From Ptiloglossa arizonensis (Eukaryota > Arthropoda > Insecta > Hymenoptera > Colletidae): 64,000 bases of DNA. The translations under genes and the position numbers were made by a program. Positions 32,139 to 47,904 of the stretch are shown here, one piece after another. The notes below the pieces were generated by a model. The model worked only from the letters and a program-made list of their open reading frames with translations, searched no databases and was not told the origin of the DNA. Position 1 is the first letter of the stretch. Each line of letters starts with the position of its first letter. Where the stretch lies: the NCBI RefSeq assembly GCF_051014685.1, contig NW_027479267.1:105480-169479 (forward strand), given 5' to 3'.

Positions 32139-35100
32139 GTGATACGTCATACGTTATATGTTATACGTTATACGTTATACGTTATACGTTATACGTTATA
32201 CGTTATACGCTATGCGTTATGCGTTATAGGATATAGGTTATGCGTTACAGGATATACGTTATACGTTATACGTTATAGGTCATACCTTATACGTGATACG
32301 TCATACGTTATATGTTATACGTTATACGTTATACGTTATGCGTTATACGTTAGACGTTATACGTTATACGTTATACGTTATACGTTATACGTTATACGTT
32401 ATACGTTGTACGTTATACGTTACACGTTATACGTTATACGTTTTACGTTATACGTTACATGTTATACGTTATACGTTACACGTTATACGTTGTACGTTAT
32501 ACGTTCTACGTTATACGTTAGACGTTATACGTTATACGTTATACGTTATACGTTATACGTTATACATTATACGTTATACGTTATACGTTCTACGTTATAC
32601 GTTATACGTTATACGTTATACGTTATACGTTATACGTCATAGGTTATACGTCATAGGTTATACGTTATACGTTATGCGTTATACGTTCTACGTTATACGT
32701 TATACGTTATACGTTATACGTTATACGTTATACGTTATACGTTATCCGTTATACGTTATAGGATATACGTTATACGTTATACGTTATAGGTCATTCCTTA
32801 TACGTGATACGTCATACGTTATATGTTATACGTTATACGTTATACGTTTTACGTTATACGTTATACGTTATACGTTATACGTTATACGTCATACGTTATA
32901 CGTTATACGTTATACGTCATACGTCATAGGTTATACGTTATACGATATACGTTATGCGTTATACGTTTTACGATATACGTTATACGTTATACGTTATACG
33001 TTATACGTTATAAGTTATACGTTATACGTTATACGTTATACGTTATACGTTATACGTTATACGTTATACGTTATACGTTATACGTTATACGTTATACGTT
33101 ATACGTTATACGTTATACGTTATACGTTATACGTTATACGTCATAGGTTATACGTCATAGGTTATACGTTATACGTTATGCGTTATACGTTCTACGTTAT
33201 TCGTTATACGTTATACGTTATACGTTATACGTTATACGTTATACGTTATACGTTATACGTTATACGTTATCCGTTATACGTTATACGTTATACGTGATAC
33301 GTCATACGTTATATGTTATACGTTATACGTTATACGTTATGCGTTATACGTTAGACGTTATACGTTATACGTTATACGTTATACGTTATACGTTATACGT
33401 TATACGTTGTACGTTATACGTTACACGTTATACGTTATACGTTTTACGTTATACGTTACATGTTATACGTTATACGTTACACGTTATACGTTGTACGTTA
33501 TACGTTCTACGTTATACGTTAGACGTTATACGTTATACGTTATACGTTATACGTTATACGTTATACATTATACGTTATACGTTATACGTTCTACGTTATA
33601 CGTTATACGTTATACGTTATACGTTATACGTTATACGTCATAGGTTATACGTCATAGGTTATACGTTATACGTTATGCGTTATACGTTCTACGTTATACG
33701 TTATACGTTATACGTTATACGTTATACGTTATACGTTATACGTTATCCGTTATACGTTATAGGATATACGTTATACGTTATACGTTATAGGTCATTCCTT
33801 ATACGTGATACGTCATACGTTATATGTTATACGTTATACGTTATACGTTTTACGTTATACGTTATACGTTATACGTTATACGTTATACGTCATACGTTAT
33901 ACGTTATACGTTATACGTCATACGTCATAGGTTATACGTTATACGATATACGTTATGCGTTATACGTTTTACGATATACGTTATACGTTATACGTTATAC
34001 GTTATACGTTATAAGTTATACGTTATACGTTATACGTTATACGTTATACGTTATACGTTATACGTTATACGTTATACGTTATCCGTTATACGTTATAGGA
34101 TATACGTTATACGTTATACGTTATAGGTCATTCCTTATACGTGATACGTCATACGTTATATGTTATACGTTATACGTTATACGTTTTACGTTATACGTTA
34201 TACGTTATACGTTATACGTTATACGTCATACGTTATACGTTATACGTTATACGTCATACGTCATAGGTTATACGTTATACGATATACGTTATGCGTTATA
34301 CGTTTTACGATATACGTTATACGTTATACGTTATACGTTATACGTTATAAGTTATACGTTATACGTTATACGTTATACGTTATACGTTATACGTTATACG
34401 TTATACGTTATACGTTATACGTTATACGTTATACGTTATACGTTATACGTTATACGTTATACGTTATACGTTATACGTCATAGGTTATACGTCATAGGTT
34501 ATACGTTATACGTTATGCGTTATACGTTCTACGTTATTCGTTATACGTTATACGTTATACGTTATACGTTATACGTTATACGTTATACGTTATACGTTAT
34601 ACGTTATCCGTTATACGTTATACGTTATACGTGATACGTCATACGTTATATGTTATACGTTATACGTTATACGTTATGCGTTATACGTTAGACGTTATAC
34701 GTTATACGTTATACGTTATACGTTATACGTTATACGTTATACGTTGTACGTTATACGTTACACGTTATACGTTATACGTTTTACGTTATACGTTACATGT
34801 TATACGTTATACGTTACACGTTATACGTTGTACGTTATACGTTCTACGTTATACGTTAGACGTTATACGTTATACGTTATACGTTATACGTTATACGTTA
34901 TACGTTATACATTATACGTTATACGTTATACGTTCTACGTTATACGTTATACGTTATACGTTATACGTTATACGTTATACGTCATAGGTTATACATCATA
35001 GGTTATACGTTATACGTTATGCGTTATACGTTCTACGTTATACGTTATACGTTATACGTTATACGTTATACGTTATACGTTATACGTTATCCGTTATACG

Positions 35101-35640
35101 TTATAGGATATACGTTATACGTTATACGTTATAGGTCATTCCTTATACGTGATACGTCATACGTTATATGTTATACGTTATACGTTATACGTTTTACGTT
35201 ATACGTTATACGTTATACGTTATACGTTATACGTCATACGTTATACGTTATACGTTATACGTCATACGTCATAGGTTATACGTTATACGATATACGTTAT
35301 GCGTTATACGTTTTACGATATACGTTATACGTTATACGTTATACGTTATACGTTATAAGTTATACGTTATACGTTATACGTTATACGTTATACGTTATAC
35401 GTTATACGTTATACGTTATACGTTATACGTTATACGTTATACGTTATACGTTATACGTTATACGTTATACGTTATACGTTATACGTCATAGGTTATACGT
35501 CATAGGTTATACGTTATACGTTATGCGTTATACGTTCTACGTTATTCGTTATACGTTATACGTTATACGTTATACGTTACACGTTATACGTTATACGTTA
35601 TACGTTATACGTTATACGTTATCCGTTATACGTTATACGT
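32139..35640 (+). repeat. Domain B tandem higher-order repeats of about 1.0 and 1.34 kb
   Basis: Successive blocks share the order GTGATACGTC, TTATATG, TTAGACG, TTACACG, TTTTACG, TTACATG, TTCTACG, CATTATACG, GTCATAGG, TATCCG, GGTCATTCC. Start-to-start offsets are 1,001 bp (32,293 to 33,294), 336 bp (33,824 to 34,160) and 1,337 bp (33,294 to 34,631), all exact multiples of 7. The pattern fits unequal exchange in register with the heptamer. One copy carries a private CpG change, ACATCATAGG, near 34,995. Confidence 0.88.
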
Positions 35641-36545
35641 TATACGTGATACGTCATACGTTATATGTTATACGTTATACGTTATACGTTATGCGTTATA
35701 CGTTAGACGTTATACGTTATACGTTATACGTTATACGTTATACGTTATACGTTATACGTTATACGTTATACGTTATACGTTATACGTTATACGTTATACG
35801 TTATACGTTATACGTTATACGTTATACGTTATACGTTATACGTTATACGTTATACGTTATACGTTATACGTTATACGTTATACGTTATACGTTATACGTT
35901 ATACGTTATACGTTATACGTTATACGTTATACGTTATACGTTATACGTTATACGTTATACGTTATACGTTATACGTTATACGTTATACGTTATACGTTAT
36001 ACGTTATACGTTATACGTTATACGTTATACGTTATACGTTATACGTTATACGTTATACGTTATACGTTATACGTTATACGTTATACGTTATACATTATAC
36101 GTTATGCGTTATACGTTATACGTTATCCGTTATACGTTATAGGATATACGTTATACGTTATACGTTATAGGTCATTCCTTATACGTGATACGTCATACGT
36201 TATATGTTATACGTTATACGTTATACGTTTTACGTTATACGTTATACGTTATACGTTATACGTTATACGTCATACGTTATACGTTATACGTTATACGTCA
36301 TACGTCATAGGTTATACGTTATACGATATACGTTATGCGTTATACGTTTTACGATATACGTTATACGTTATACGTTATACGTTATACGTTATAAGTTATA
36401 CGTTATACGTTATACGTTATACGTTATACGTTATACGTTATACGTTATACGTTATACGTTATACGTTATACGTTTTACGCTATACGTTACATGTTATACG
36501 TTATTCGTTACACGTTATACGTTGTACGTTATACGTTCTACGTTC

Positions 36546-37207
36546 TACGTTATACGTTATACGTTATACGTTATACGTTATACGTTATACGTTATACGTT
36601 ATACGTTATACGTTATACGTTATACGTTATACGTTATACGTTATACGTTATACGTTATACGTTATACGTTATACGTTATACGTTATACGTTATACGTTAT
36701 ACGTTATACGTTATACGTTATACGTTATACGTTATACGTTATACGTTATACGTTATACGTTATACGTTATACGTTATACGTTATACGTTATACGTTATAC
36801 GTTATACGTTATACGTTATACGTTATACGTTATACGTTATACGTTATACGTTATACGTTATACGTTATACGTTATACGTTATACGTTATACGTTATACGT
36901 TATACGTTATACGTTATACGTTATACGTTATACGTTATACGTTATACGTTATACGTTATACGTTATACGTTATACGTTATACGTTATACGTTATACGTTA
37001 TACGTTATACGTTATACGTTATACGTTATACGTTATACGTTATACGTTATACGTTATACGTTATACGTTATACGTTATACGTTATACGTTATACGTTATA
37101 CGTTATACGTTATACGTTATACGTTATACGTTATACGTTATACGTTATACGTTATACGTTATACGTTATACGTTATACGTTATACGTTATACGTTATACG
37201 TTATACG
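36546..37207 (+). repeat. Longest perfect heptamer run (about 94 units)
   Basis: About 662 bp of TACGTTA with no substitution visible, between a TTCTACG variant and the next GCTATGCG cluster. It is the longest homogeneous stretch seen. Such a run may be recently amplified, or the copy number may be uncertain in the assembly. Confidence 0.9.
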
Positions 37208-40200
37208 CTATGCGTTATGCGTTATAGGATATACGTTATGCGTTATAGGATATACGTTATACGTTATACGTTATAGGTCATTCCTTATACGTGATACGTC
37301 ATACGTTATATGTTATACGTTATACGTTATACGTTATACGTTATACGTTATACGTTATACGCTATGCGTTATGCGTTATAGGATATAGGTTATGCGTTAC
37401 AGGATATACGTTATACGTTATACGTTATAGGTCATACCTTATACGTGATACGTCATACGTTATATGTTATACGTTATACGTTATACGTTATGCGTTATAC
37501 GTTAGACGTTATACGTTATACGTTATACGTTATACGTTATACGTTATACGTTATACGTTGTACGTTATACGTTACACGTTATACGTTATACGTTTTACGT
37601 TATACGTTACATGTTATACGTTATACGTTACACGTTATACGTTGTACGTTATACGTTCTACGTTATACGTTAGACGTTATACGTTATACGTTATACGTTA
37701 TACGTTATACGTTATACATTATACGTTATACGTTATACGTTCTACGTTATACGTTTCACGTTATACGTTATACGTTATACGTTATACGTTATACGTTATG
37801 CGTTATACGTTAGACGTTATACGTTATACGTTATACGTTATACGTTATACGTTATACGTTATACGTTATACGTTATAGGTTATACGTTATACGTTATACG
37901 TTATACGTTATACGTTATACGTTATACGTTATACGTTATACGTTATACGTTATACGCTATGCGTTATGCGTTATAGGATATACGTTATAGGATTTACGTT
38001 ATACGTTATACGTTATAGGTTATACCTTATACGTTATACGTTATACGTTATACGTTATACGTTATACGTTATACGTTATACGTTATACATTATACGTTAT
38101 ACGTTATACGTTATACGTTATACGTTATACGTTATACGTTATACGTTATACGTTATACGTTATACGTTAGACGTTATACGTTATACGTTATACGTTATAC
38201 GTTATACGTTATACGTTCTACGTTATACGTTTTACGTTATACGTTATACGTTATACGTTATACGTTATACGCTATGCGTTATGCGTTATAGGATATACGT
38301 TATGCGTTATAGGATATACGTTATACGTTATACGTTATAGGTCATTCCTTATACGTGATACGTCATACGTTATATGTTATACGTTATACGTTATACGTTA
38401 TACGTTATACGTTATACGTTATACGTTATACGCTATGCGTTATGCGTTATAGGATATAGGTTATGCGTTACAGGATATACGTTATACGTTATACGTTATA
38501 GGTCATACCTTATACGTGATACGTCATACGTTATATGTTATACGTTATACGTTATACGTTATGCGTTATACGTTAGACGTTATACGTTATACGTTATACG
38601 TTATACGTTATACGTTATACGTTATACGTTGTACGTTATACGTTACACGTTATACGTTATACGTTATACGTTATACGTTATACGTTATACGTTATACGTT
38701 ATACGTTATACGTTATACGTTATACGTTATACGTTATACGTTATACGTTATACGTTATAAGTTATACGTTATACGTTATACGTTATACGTTATACGTTAT
38801 ACGTTATACGTTATACGTTATACGTTATACGTTATACGTTATACGTTATACGTTATACGTTATACGTTATACGTTATACGTTATACGTCATAGGTTATAC
38901 GTCATAGGTTATACGTTATACGTTATGCGTTATACGTTCTACGTTATTCGTTATACGTTATACGTTATACGTTATACGTTATACGTTATACGTTATACGT
39001 TATACGTTATACGTTATCCGTTATACGTTATACGTTATACGTGATACGTCATACGTTATATGTTATACGTTATACGTTATACGTTATGCGTTATACGTTA
39101 GACGTTATACGTTATACGTTATACGTTATACGTTATACGTTATACGTTATACGTTATACGTTATACGTTATACGTTATACGTTATACGTTATACGTTATA
39201 CGTTATACGTTATACGTTATACGTTATACGTCATACGTTATACGTTATACGTTATACGTTATACGTTATACGTTATACGTTATACGTTATACGTTATACG
39301 TTATACGTTATACGTTATACGTTATACGTTATACGTTATACGTTATACGTTATACGTTATACGTTATACGTTATACGTTATACGTTATACGTTATACGTT
39401 ATACGTTATACATTATACGTTATGCGTTATACGTTATACGTTATAGGATATACGTTATGCGTTGCAGGATATACGTTATACGTTATACGTTATAGGTCAT
39501 ACCTTATACGTGATACGTCATACGTTATATGTTATACGTTATACGTTATACGTTATACGTTATACGTTAGACGTTATACGTTATACATTATACGTTATAC
39601 GTTATACGTTCTACGTTATACGTTTCACGTTATACGTTATACGTTATACGTTATACGTTATACGTTATGCGTTATACGTTAGACGTTATACGTTATACGT
39701 TATACGTTATACGTTATACGTTATACGTTATACGTTATACGTTATACGTTATACGTTATACGTTGTATTTTATACGTTATACGTTATACGTTATACGTTA
39801 TACGTTGTACGTTATACGTTATACGTTATACGTTATACGTTATACGTTATACGTTATACGTTATACGTTATACGTTATACGTTATACGTTATACGTTATA
39901 CGTTATACGTTATACGTTATACGTTATACGTTATACGTTATACGTTATACGTTATACGTTATGCGTTAGAATTTATACGTTATACGTTATACGTTATACG
40001 TTATACGCTATACGTTATACGTTATACGTTATACGTTATACGTTATACGTTATACGTTATACGTTATACGTTATACGTTATACGTTATACGTTATACGTT
40101 ATACGTTATACGTTATACGTTATACGTTATACGTTATACGTTATACGTTATACGTTATACGTTATACGTTATACGTTATACGTTATACGTTATACGTTAT

Positions 40201-41538
40201 ACGTTATACGTTATACGTTATACGTTATACGTTATACGTTATACGCTATGCGTTATGCGTTATAGGATATACGTTATGCGTTATAGGATATACGTTATAC
40301 GTTATACGTTATAGGTCATACCTTATACGTGATACGTCATACGTTATATGTTATACGTTATACGTTATATGTTATACGTTATACGTTCTACGTTATACGT
40401 TAGACGTTATACGTTATACGTTATACGTTATACGTTCTACGTTATACGTTTTACGTTATACGTTATACGTTATACGTTATACGTTATACGTTATACGCTA
40501 TGCGTTATGCGTTATAGGATATACGTTATGCGTTATAGGATATACGTTATACGTTATACGTTATAGGTCATTCCTTATACGTGATACGTCATACGTTATA
40601 TGTTATACGTTATACGTTATACGTTTTACGTTATACGTTATACGTTATACGTTATACGTTATACGTTATACGTCATACGTTATACGTTATACGTTATACG
40701 TCATACGTCATAGGTTATACGTTATACGTTATACGTTATGCGTTATACGTTTTACGATATACGTTATACGTTATACGTTATACGTTATACGTTATAAGTT
40801 ATACGTTATACGTTATACGTTATACGTTATACGTTATACGTTATACGTTATACGTTATACGTTATACGTTATACGTTATACGTTATACGTTATACGTTAT
40901 ACGTTATACGTTATACGTCATAGGTTATACGTCATAGGTTATACGTTATACGTTATGCGTTATACGTTCTACGTTATTCGTTATACGTTATACGTTATAC
41001 GTTATACGTTATACGTAATACGTTATACGTTATACGTTATACGTTATACGTTATACGTTATCCGTTATACGTTATAGGATATACGTTATACGTTATACGT
41101 AATAGGTCATTCCTTATACGTGATACGTCATACGTTATATGTTATACGTTATACGTTATACGTTTTACGTTATACGTTATACGTTATACGTTATACGTTA
41201 TACGTCATACGTTATACGTTATACGTTATACGTCATACGTCATAGGTTATACGTTATACGATATACGTTATGCGTTATACGTTTTACGATATACGTTATA
41301 CGTTATACGTTATACGTTATACGTTATAAGTTATACGTTATACGTTATACGTTATACGTTATACGTTATACGTTATACGTTATACGTTATACGTTATACG
41401 TTATACGTTATACGTTATACGTTATACGTTATACGTCATAGGTTATACGTCATAGGTTATACGTTATACGTAATGCGTTATACGTTCTACGTTATTCGTT
41501 ATACGTTATACGTTATACGTTATACGTTATACGTTATA

Positions 41539-41544
41539 ATTATA
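41539..41544 (+). repeat. Single 1-bp slip of the heptamer register
   Basis: The unit reads ATTATA (6 bp) after CGTTATA, where the paralogues at about 28,467 and 50,035 have CTTTATA (7 bp). It is the one place in domain B where I see the 7-bp phase change. It explains why offsets spanning it leave a remainder of 6 modulo 7 (8,483, 8,490 and 8,497), while the offset across the rest (8,505) is divisible by 7. Confidence 0.85.
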
Positions 41545-42801
41545 CGTTATACGTTATACGTTATACGTTATCCGTTATACGTTATACGTTATACGTTACA
41601 CGTTATACGTTATACGTTATACGTTTTACGCTATACGTTACATGTTATACGTTATTCGTTACACGTTATACGTTGTACGTTATACGTTCTACGTTCTACG
41701 TTATACGTTATACGTTATACGTTATACGTTATACGTTATACGTTATACGTTATACGTTATACGTTATACGTTATACGTTATACGTTATACGTTATACGTT
41801 ATACGTTATACGTTATACGTTATACGTTATACGTTATACGTTATACGTTGTACGTTGTACGTTATACGTTACACGTTACACGTTATACGTTATACGTTAT
41901 ACGTTATACGTTATACGTTATACGTTATACGTTATACGTTATACGTTATACGTTATACGTTATACGTTATACGTTATACGTTATACGTTATACGTTGTAC
42001 GTTATACGTTACACGTTATACGTTATACGTTGTACGTTATACGTTACACGTTATACGTTATACGTTATACGTTATACGTTATACGTTATACGTTATACGT
42101 TATACGTTATACGTTATACGTTATACGTTATACGTCATACGTTATACGTTATACGTTATACGTTATACGTTATACGTTATACGTTATACGTTATACGTTA
42201 TACGTTATACGTTATACGTTATACGTTATACGCTATGCGTTATGCGTTATAGGATATAGGTTATGCGTTACAGGATATACGTTATACGTTATACGTTATA
42301 GGTCATACCTTATACGTGATACGTCATACGTTATATGTTATACGTTATACGTTATACGTTATGCGTTATACGTTAGACGTTATACGTTATACGTTATACG
42401 TTATACGTTATACGTTATACGTTATACGTTATACGTTATACGTTATACGTTATACGTTACACGTTATACGTTATACGTTTTACGTTATACGTTACATGTT
42501 ATACGTTATACGTTACACGTTATACGTTGTACGTTATACGTTCTACGTTATACGTTAGACGTTATACGTTATACGTTATACGTTATACGTTATACGTTAT
42601 ACGTTATACGTTATACGTTATACGTTATACGTTATACGTTATACGTTATACGTTATACGTTATACGTTATACGTTATACGTTATACGTTATACGTTATAC
42701 GTTATACGTTATACGTTATACATTATACGTTATGCGTTATACGTTATACGTTATAGGATATACGTTATGCGTTGCAGGATATACGTTATACGTTATACGT
42801 T

Positions 42802-42815
42802 ATAGGTCATACCTT
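42802..42815 (+). other. Empty retrotransposon target site, paralogue 2
   Basis: Second uninterrupted ATAGGTCATACCTT in the same context as the occupied site; it lies 8,505 bp (1,215 units) before the occupied copy. The downstream series TTCTACGATATACG / TTTCACG / ATGCG pairs matches that right of the element. Confidence 0.9.
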
Positions 42816-45136
42816 ATACGTGATACGTCATACGTTATATGTTATACGTTATACGTTATACGTTATACGTTATACGTTAGACGTTATACGTTATACATTA
42901 TACGTTATACGTTATACGTTCTACGATATACGTTTCACGTTATACGTTATACGTTATACGTTATGCGTTATACGTTATGCGTTATACGTTAGACGTTATA
43001 CGTTATACGTTATACGTTATACGTTATACGTTATACGTTATACGTTATACGTTATACGTTATACGTTATACGTTGTACGTTATACGTTATACGTTATACG
43101 TTCTACGTTATACGTTGTACGTTATACGTTATACGTTATACGTTATACGTTATACGTTATACGTTATACGTTATACGTTATACGTTATACGTTATACGTT
43201 ATACGTTATACGTTATACGTTATACGTTATACGTTATACGTTATACGTTATACGTTATACGTTATACGTCATAGGTTATACGTCATAGGTTATACGTCAT
43301 ACGTTATGCGTTATACGTTCTACGTTATTCGTTATACGTTATACGTTATACGTTATACGTTATACGTTATACGTTATACGTTATACGTTATACGTTATCC
43401 GTTATACGTTATCCGTTATACGTTATACGTTATACGTTATACGTTATACGTTATACGTTATACGTTATACGTTATACGTTATACGTTATACGTTATACGT
43501 TATACGTTATACGTTATACGTTATACGTTATACGTTATACGTTATACGTTATACGTTATACGTTATACGTTATACGTTATACGTTATACGTTATACGTTA
43601 TACGTTATACGTTATACGTTATACGTTATACGTTATACGTTATACGTTATACGTTATACGTTATACGTTATACATTATACGTTATGCGTTATACGTTATA
43701 CGTTATCCGTTATACGTTATAGGATATACGTTATACGTTATACGTTATAGGTCATTCCTTATACGTGATACGTCATACGTTATATGTTATACGTTATACG
43801 TTATACGTTTTACGTTATACGTTATACGTTATACGTTATACGTTATACGTCATACGTTATACGTTATACGTTATACGTCATACGTCATAGGTTATACGTT
43901 ATACGATATACGTTATGCGTTATACGTTTTACGATATACGTTATACGTTATACGTTATACGTTATACGTTATAAGTTATACGTTATACGTTATACGTTAT
44001 ACGTTATACGTTATACGTTATACGTTATACGTTATACGTTATACGTTATACGTTTTACGCTATACGTTACATGTTATACGTTATTCGTTACACGTTATAC
44101 GTTGTACGTTATACGTTCTACGTTATACGTTATACGTTATACGTTATACGTTATACGTTATACGTTATACGTTATACGTTATACGTTATACGTTATACGT
44201 TATACGTTATACGTTATACGTTATACGTTATACGTTATACGTTATACGTTATACGTTATACGTTATACGTTATACGTTATACGTTATACGTTATACGTTA
44301 TACGTTATACGTTATACGTTATACGTTATACGTTATACGTTATACGTTATACGTTATACGTTATACGTTATACGTTATACGTTATACGTTATACGTTATA
44401 CGTTATACGTTATAAGTTATACGTTATACGTTATACGTTATACGCTATGCGTTATGCGTTATAGGATATAGGTTATGCGTTACAGGATATACGTTATACG
44501 TTATACGTTATAGGTCATACCTTATACGTGATACGTCATACGTTATATGTTATACGTTATACGTTATACGTTATGCGTTATACGTTAGACGTTATACGTT
44601 ATACGTTATACGTTATACGTTATACGTTATACGTTATGCGTTATACGTTAGACGTTATACGTTATACGTTATACGTTATACGTTATACGTTATACGTTAT
44701 ACGTTGTACGTTATACGTTACACGTTATACGTTATACGTTTTACGTTATACGTTACATGTTATACGTTATACGTTACACGTTATACGTTGTACGTTATAC
44801 GTTCTACGTTATACGTTAGACGTTATACGTTATACGTTATACGTTATACGTTATACGCTATGCGTTATGCGTTATAGGATATAGGTTATGCGTTACAGGA
44901 TATACGTTATACGTTATACGTTATAGGTCATACCTTATACGTGATACGTCATACGTTATATGTTATACGTTATACGTTATACGTTATGCGTTATACGTTA
45001 GACGTTATACGTTATACGTTATACGTTATACGTTATACGTTATACGTTATACGTTGTACGTTATACGTTACACGTTATACGTTATACGTTTTACGTTATA
45101 CGTTACATGTTATACGTTATACGTTACACGTTATAC

Positions 45137-46850
45137 GTTGTACGTTATACGTTCTACGTTATACGTTAGACGTTATACGTTATACGTTATACGTTATACG
45201 TTATACGTTATACATTATACGTTATACGTTATACGTTCTACGTTATACGTTTCACGTTATACGTTATACGTTATACGTTATACGTTATACGTTATGCGTT
45301 ATACGTTAGACGTTATACGTTATACGTTATACGTTATACGTTATACGTTATACGTTATACGTTATACGTTATACGTTATACGTTATACGTTATACGTTGT
45401 ACGTTATACGTTATACGTTATACGTTATACGTTATACGTTATACGTTATACGTTGTACGTTATACGTTATACGTTATACGTTATACGTTATACGTTATAG
45501 GTTATACGTTATACGTTATACGTTATACGTTATACGTTATACGTTATACGTTATACGTTATACGTTATACGCTATGCGTTATGCGTTATAGGATATACGT
45601 TATAGGATTCACGTTATACGTTATACGTTATAGGTTATACCTTATACGTTATACGTTATACGTTATACGTTATACGTTATACGTTATACGTTATACGTTA
45701 TACGTTATACGTTATACGTTATACGTTATACGTTATACGTTATACGTTATACGTTATACGTTATACGTTATACGTTATACGTTATACGTTATACGTTAGA
45801 CGTTATACGTTATACGTTATACGTTATACGTTATACGTTATACGTTATACGTTCTACGTTATACGTTTTACGTTATACGTTATACGTTATACGTTATACG
45901 TTATACGCTATGCGTTATGCGTTATAGGATATACGTTATGCGTTATAGGATATACGTTATACGTTATACGTTATAGGTCATTCCTTATACGTGATACGTC
46001 ATACGTTATATGTTATACGTTATACGTTATACGTTATACGTTATACGTTATACGTTATACGCTATGCGTTATGCGTTATAGGATATAGGTTATGCGTTAC
46101 AGGATATACGTTACACGTTATACGTTATAGGTCATACCTTATACGTGATACGTCATACGTTATATGTTATACGTTATACGTTATACGTTATGCGTTATAC
46201 GTTAGACGTTATACGTTATACGTTATACGTTATACGTTATACGTTATACGTTATACGTTGTACGTTATACGTTACACGTTATACGTTATACGTTTTACGT
46301 TATACGTTACATGTTATACGTTATACGTTACACGTTATACGTTGTACGTTATACGTTCTACGTTATACGTTAGACGTTATTCGTTATACGTTATACGTTA
46401 TACGTTATACGTTATACATTATACGTTATTCGTTATACGTTCTACGTTATACGTTTCACGTTATACGTTATACGTTATACGTTATACGTTATACGTTATG
46501 CGTTATACGTTAGACGTTATACGTTATACGTTATACGTTATACGTTATACGTTACACGTTATACGTTATACGTTATACGTTATACGTTATACGTTATACG
46601 TTGTACGTTATACGTTATACGTTATACGTTATACGTTATACGTTATACGTTATACGTTGTACGTTATACGTTATACGTTATACGTTATACGTTATACGTT
46701 ATAGGTTATACGTTATACGTTATACGTTATACGTTATACGTTATACGTTATACGTTATACGTTATACGTTATACGTTATACGCTATGCGTTATGCGTTAT
46801 AGGATATACGTTATAGGATTTACGTTATACGTTATACGTTATAGGTTATA
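45137..46850 (+). repeat. Domain B 1.7-kb block, copy left of the retrotransposon
   Basis: Ordered variants TTCTACG, TTAGACG, CATTATACG, TTTCACG, TTGTACG pairs, ATAGGATT(T/C)ACG, GGTTATACC, GGTCATTCC recur at ~54,990-56,703 with a constant offset of 9,853 bp. Subtracting the 2,104 bp added by the insertion and its target duplication leaves 7,749 bp, exactly 1,107 heptamers. The array is therefore in phase across the insertion. Confidence 0.87.
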
Positions 46851-47904
46851 CCTTATACGTTATACGTTATACGTTATACGTTATACGTTATACGTTATAC
46901 GTTATACGTTATACGCTATGCGTTATGCGTTATAGGATATAGGTTATGCGTTACAGGATATACGTTATACGTTATACGTTATAGGTCATACCTTATACGT
47001 GATACGTCATACGTTATATGTTATACGTTATACGTTATACGTTATGCGTTATACGTTAGACGTTATACGTTATACGTTATACGTTATACGTTATACGTTA
47101 TACGTTATACGTTGTACGTTATACGTTACACGTTATACGTTATACGTTATACGTTATACGTTATACGTTATACGTTATACGTTATACGTTATACGTTATA
47201 CGTTATACGTTATACGTTATACGTTATACGTTATACGTTATAAGTTATACGTTATACGTTATACGTTATACGTTATACGTTATACGTTATACGTTATACG
47301 TTATACGTTATACGTTATACGTTATACGTTATACGTTATACGTTATACGTTATACGTTATACGTTATACGTCATAGGTTATACGTCATAGGTTATACGTT
47401 ATACGTTATGCGTTATACGTTCTACGTTATTCGTTATACGTTATACGTTATACGTTATACGTTATACGTTATACCTTATACGTTATACGTTATACGTTAT
47501 CCGTTATACGTTATACGTTATACGTGATACGTCATACGTTATATGTTATACGTTATACGTTATACGTTATGCGTTATACGTTAGACGTTATACGTTATAC
47601 GTTATACGTTATACGTTATACGTTATACGTTATACGTTATACGTTATACGTTATACGTTATACGTTATACGTTATACGTTATACGTTATACGTTATACGT
47701 TATACGTTATACGTTATACGTTATACGTTATACGTTATACGTTATACGTTATACGTTATACGTTATACGTTATACGTTATACGTTATACGTTATACGTTA
47801 TACGTTATACGTTATACGTTATACGTTATACGTTATACGTTATACGTTATACGTTATACGTTATACGTTATACGTTATACGTTATACGTTATACATTATA
47901 CGTT

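Larger units (their letters stand above)
39422..42815 (+). repeat. Domain B 3.4-kb block, copy 2 (with empty insertion site)
   Basis: Paralogue of the block at 26,388, including TTGTATTTTATACG (near 39,763), TTAGAATTTATACG (near 39,965), the TATCCG clusters, TTTTACGCTATACG and the final ATAGGTCATACCTT. It uniquely contains the 6-bp unit at 41,539 and a TTGTACGTTGTACG pair near 41,847. Confidence 0.88.
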
